Below, in pieces: positions 5,060 to 5,618 of a DNA stretch of 5,618 nt. The notes under the pieces were generated by a model. The model was not told the DNA's origin and made no database searches. It saw only the letters and a program-made list of their open reading frames with translations. The first letter of the stretch is position 1; each line of letters opens with the position of its first letter. This DNA is from Bacteroidota bacterium (GTDB taxonomy: Bacteria; Bacteroidota; Bacteroidia; J057), in contig CAUJFT010000305.1 of the NCBI GenBank assembly GCA_963169475.1, positions 1-5,618 on the forward strand, given 5' to 3'. The position numbers and the translations under genes are program-made.

Positions 5060-5618
5060 ATGCAGGAAAATCAAACATTAGAACAAATTCAGACCTTTGA
5101 GACTAAATACCCACGTCAGCTTTGGTTTTTGTTTTTCAGTGAAATGTGGGAGCGGTTTTGCTTTTATGGAATGCGTGGGATGCTCACTATCTTTATGGTT
5201 AGCCAGCTTATGATGGATGAGAAAGTGGCAAATCTTCAATATGGTGCTACGCAGGCGTTTGTATATGCTTTTACCTTCATTGGAGGGTTGTTTGCCGATA
5301 AAATTCTGGGATTCCGAAAATCGCTTTTTTGGGGAGGGCTACTTATGATTGTAGGGAGTTGTATCCTCGCCTTTGACCCTAAGACTTACTTTTTCCTTGG
5401 AATCAGCTTTACGATTATCGGAACCGGCTTTTTTAAACCTAATATTTCTACGATGGTAGGCTCCCTCTATAAAGAAGGAGACAACCGAAGAGATGCCGGC
5501 TTCTCCTTGTTTTATTCCGGAATCAATATTGGCGCACTACTTGGAGGCTATGCTTGTATTACCATTGCTAAAAATTATTCATGGAATCTCGCCTTCGGAT
5601 TGGCTGCTATAGTAATGA
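5060..5618 (+). CDS. POT/PTR2-family proton-coupled oligopeptide transporter (3' end missing)
   Basis: An inner-membrane major-facilitator-superfamily carrier, expected to import di- and tripeptides with protons. Only the first 186 residues are in the window, of about 450-550 usual for the family. After a short polar N terminus, residues 28-39 read EMWERFCFYGMR, the POT ExxERFxYYG motif of helix 1 with E28, E31 and R32 intact. IGGLFADKILG (74-84) is the first PTR2 signature region, and GTGFFKPNIS (121-130) carries the conserved helix-4 lysine (K126). FYSGINIGAL (151-160) is the second signature. Hydrophobic segments near 21-45, 62-80, 87-104, 109-125, 148-168 and from about 175 fit the first six helices. 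The ATG at 5060 is chosen because little sequence precedes the conserved helix 1; there is no Shine-Dalgarno sequence. It is transcribed divergently from cutA. Substrate range cannot be read from the sequence; some family members carry other small molecules. Confidence 0.94.
   Translation, partial: MQENQTLEQIQTFETKYPRQLWFLFFSEMWERFCFYGMRGMLTIFMVSQLMMDEKVANLQYGATQAFVYAFTFIGGLFADKILGFRKSLFWGGLLMIVGSCILAFDPKTYFFLGISFTIIGTGFFKPNISTMVGSLYKEGDNRRDAGFSLFYSGINIGALLGGYACITIAKNYSWNLAFGLAAIVM

Overview
The window looks like ordinary chromosomal DNA from a Gram-negative member of the Bacteroidota (inference). The reasons are an OmpA-type outer-membrane protein with thrombospondin type 3 repeats, genes without Shine-Dalgarno sequences, AT-rich intergenic DNA with promoter-like elements of the Bacteroidota form (TTTG ... 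TAnnTTTG), and a folP-cdaA gene pair that is common in this phylum. There are no rRNA, tRNA, CRISPR or insertion-sequence signatures. No gene in the window points convincingly to an undescribed system.

Layout: bases 1-1662 (minus) hold the first 554 codons of a secreted OmpA-family protein, cut off by the left edge inside its peptidoglycan-binding domain. Bases 1663-2156 are AT-rich and non-coding, with homopolymer tracts, two promoter-like sites and one long imperfect hairpin. Bases 2157-4563 (minus) are a compact four-gene cluster transcribed in the order cutA, folP, cdaA, folB, with junctions of a 4-base ATGA overlap, 7 bases and 22 bases. A good TAnnTTTG element lies just upstream of cutA, next to a 10-base direct repeat. 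Bases 4564-5059 are a divergent intergenic region. Bases 5060-5618 (plus) hold the N-terminal 186 residues of a POT/PTR2-family proton-coupled peptide transporter, cut off by the right edge.

How the genes fit together: folB (dihydroneopterin aldolase) and folP (dihydropteroate synthase) are two steps of tetrahydrofolate synthesis. Between them is cdaA, the membrane diadenylate cyclase that makes the second messenger c-di-AMP. cutA, a small trimeric protein of the divalent-cation-tolerance family, leads the cluster. Co-transcription would tie folate synthesis to c-di-AMP production. The OmpA-like protein and the peptide transporter are separate neighbours with no evident functional link to the cluster.
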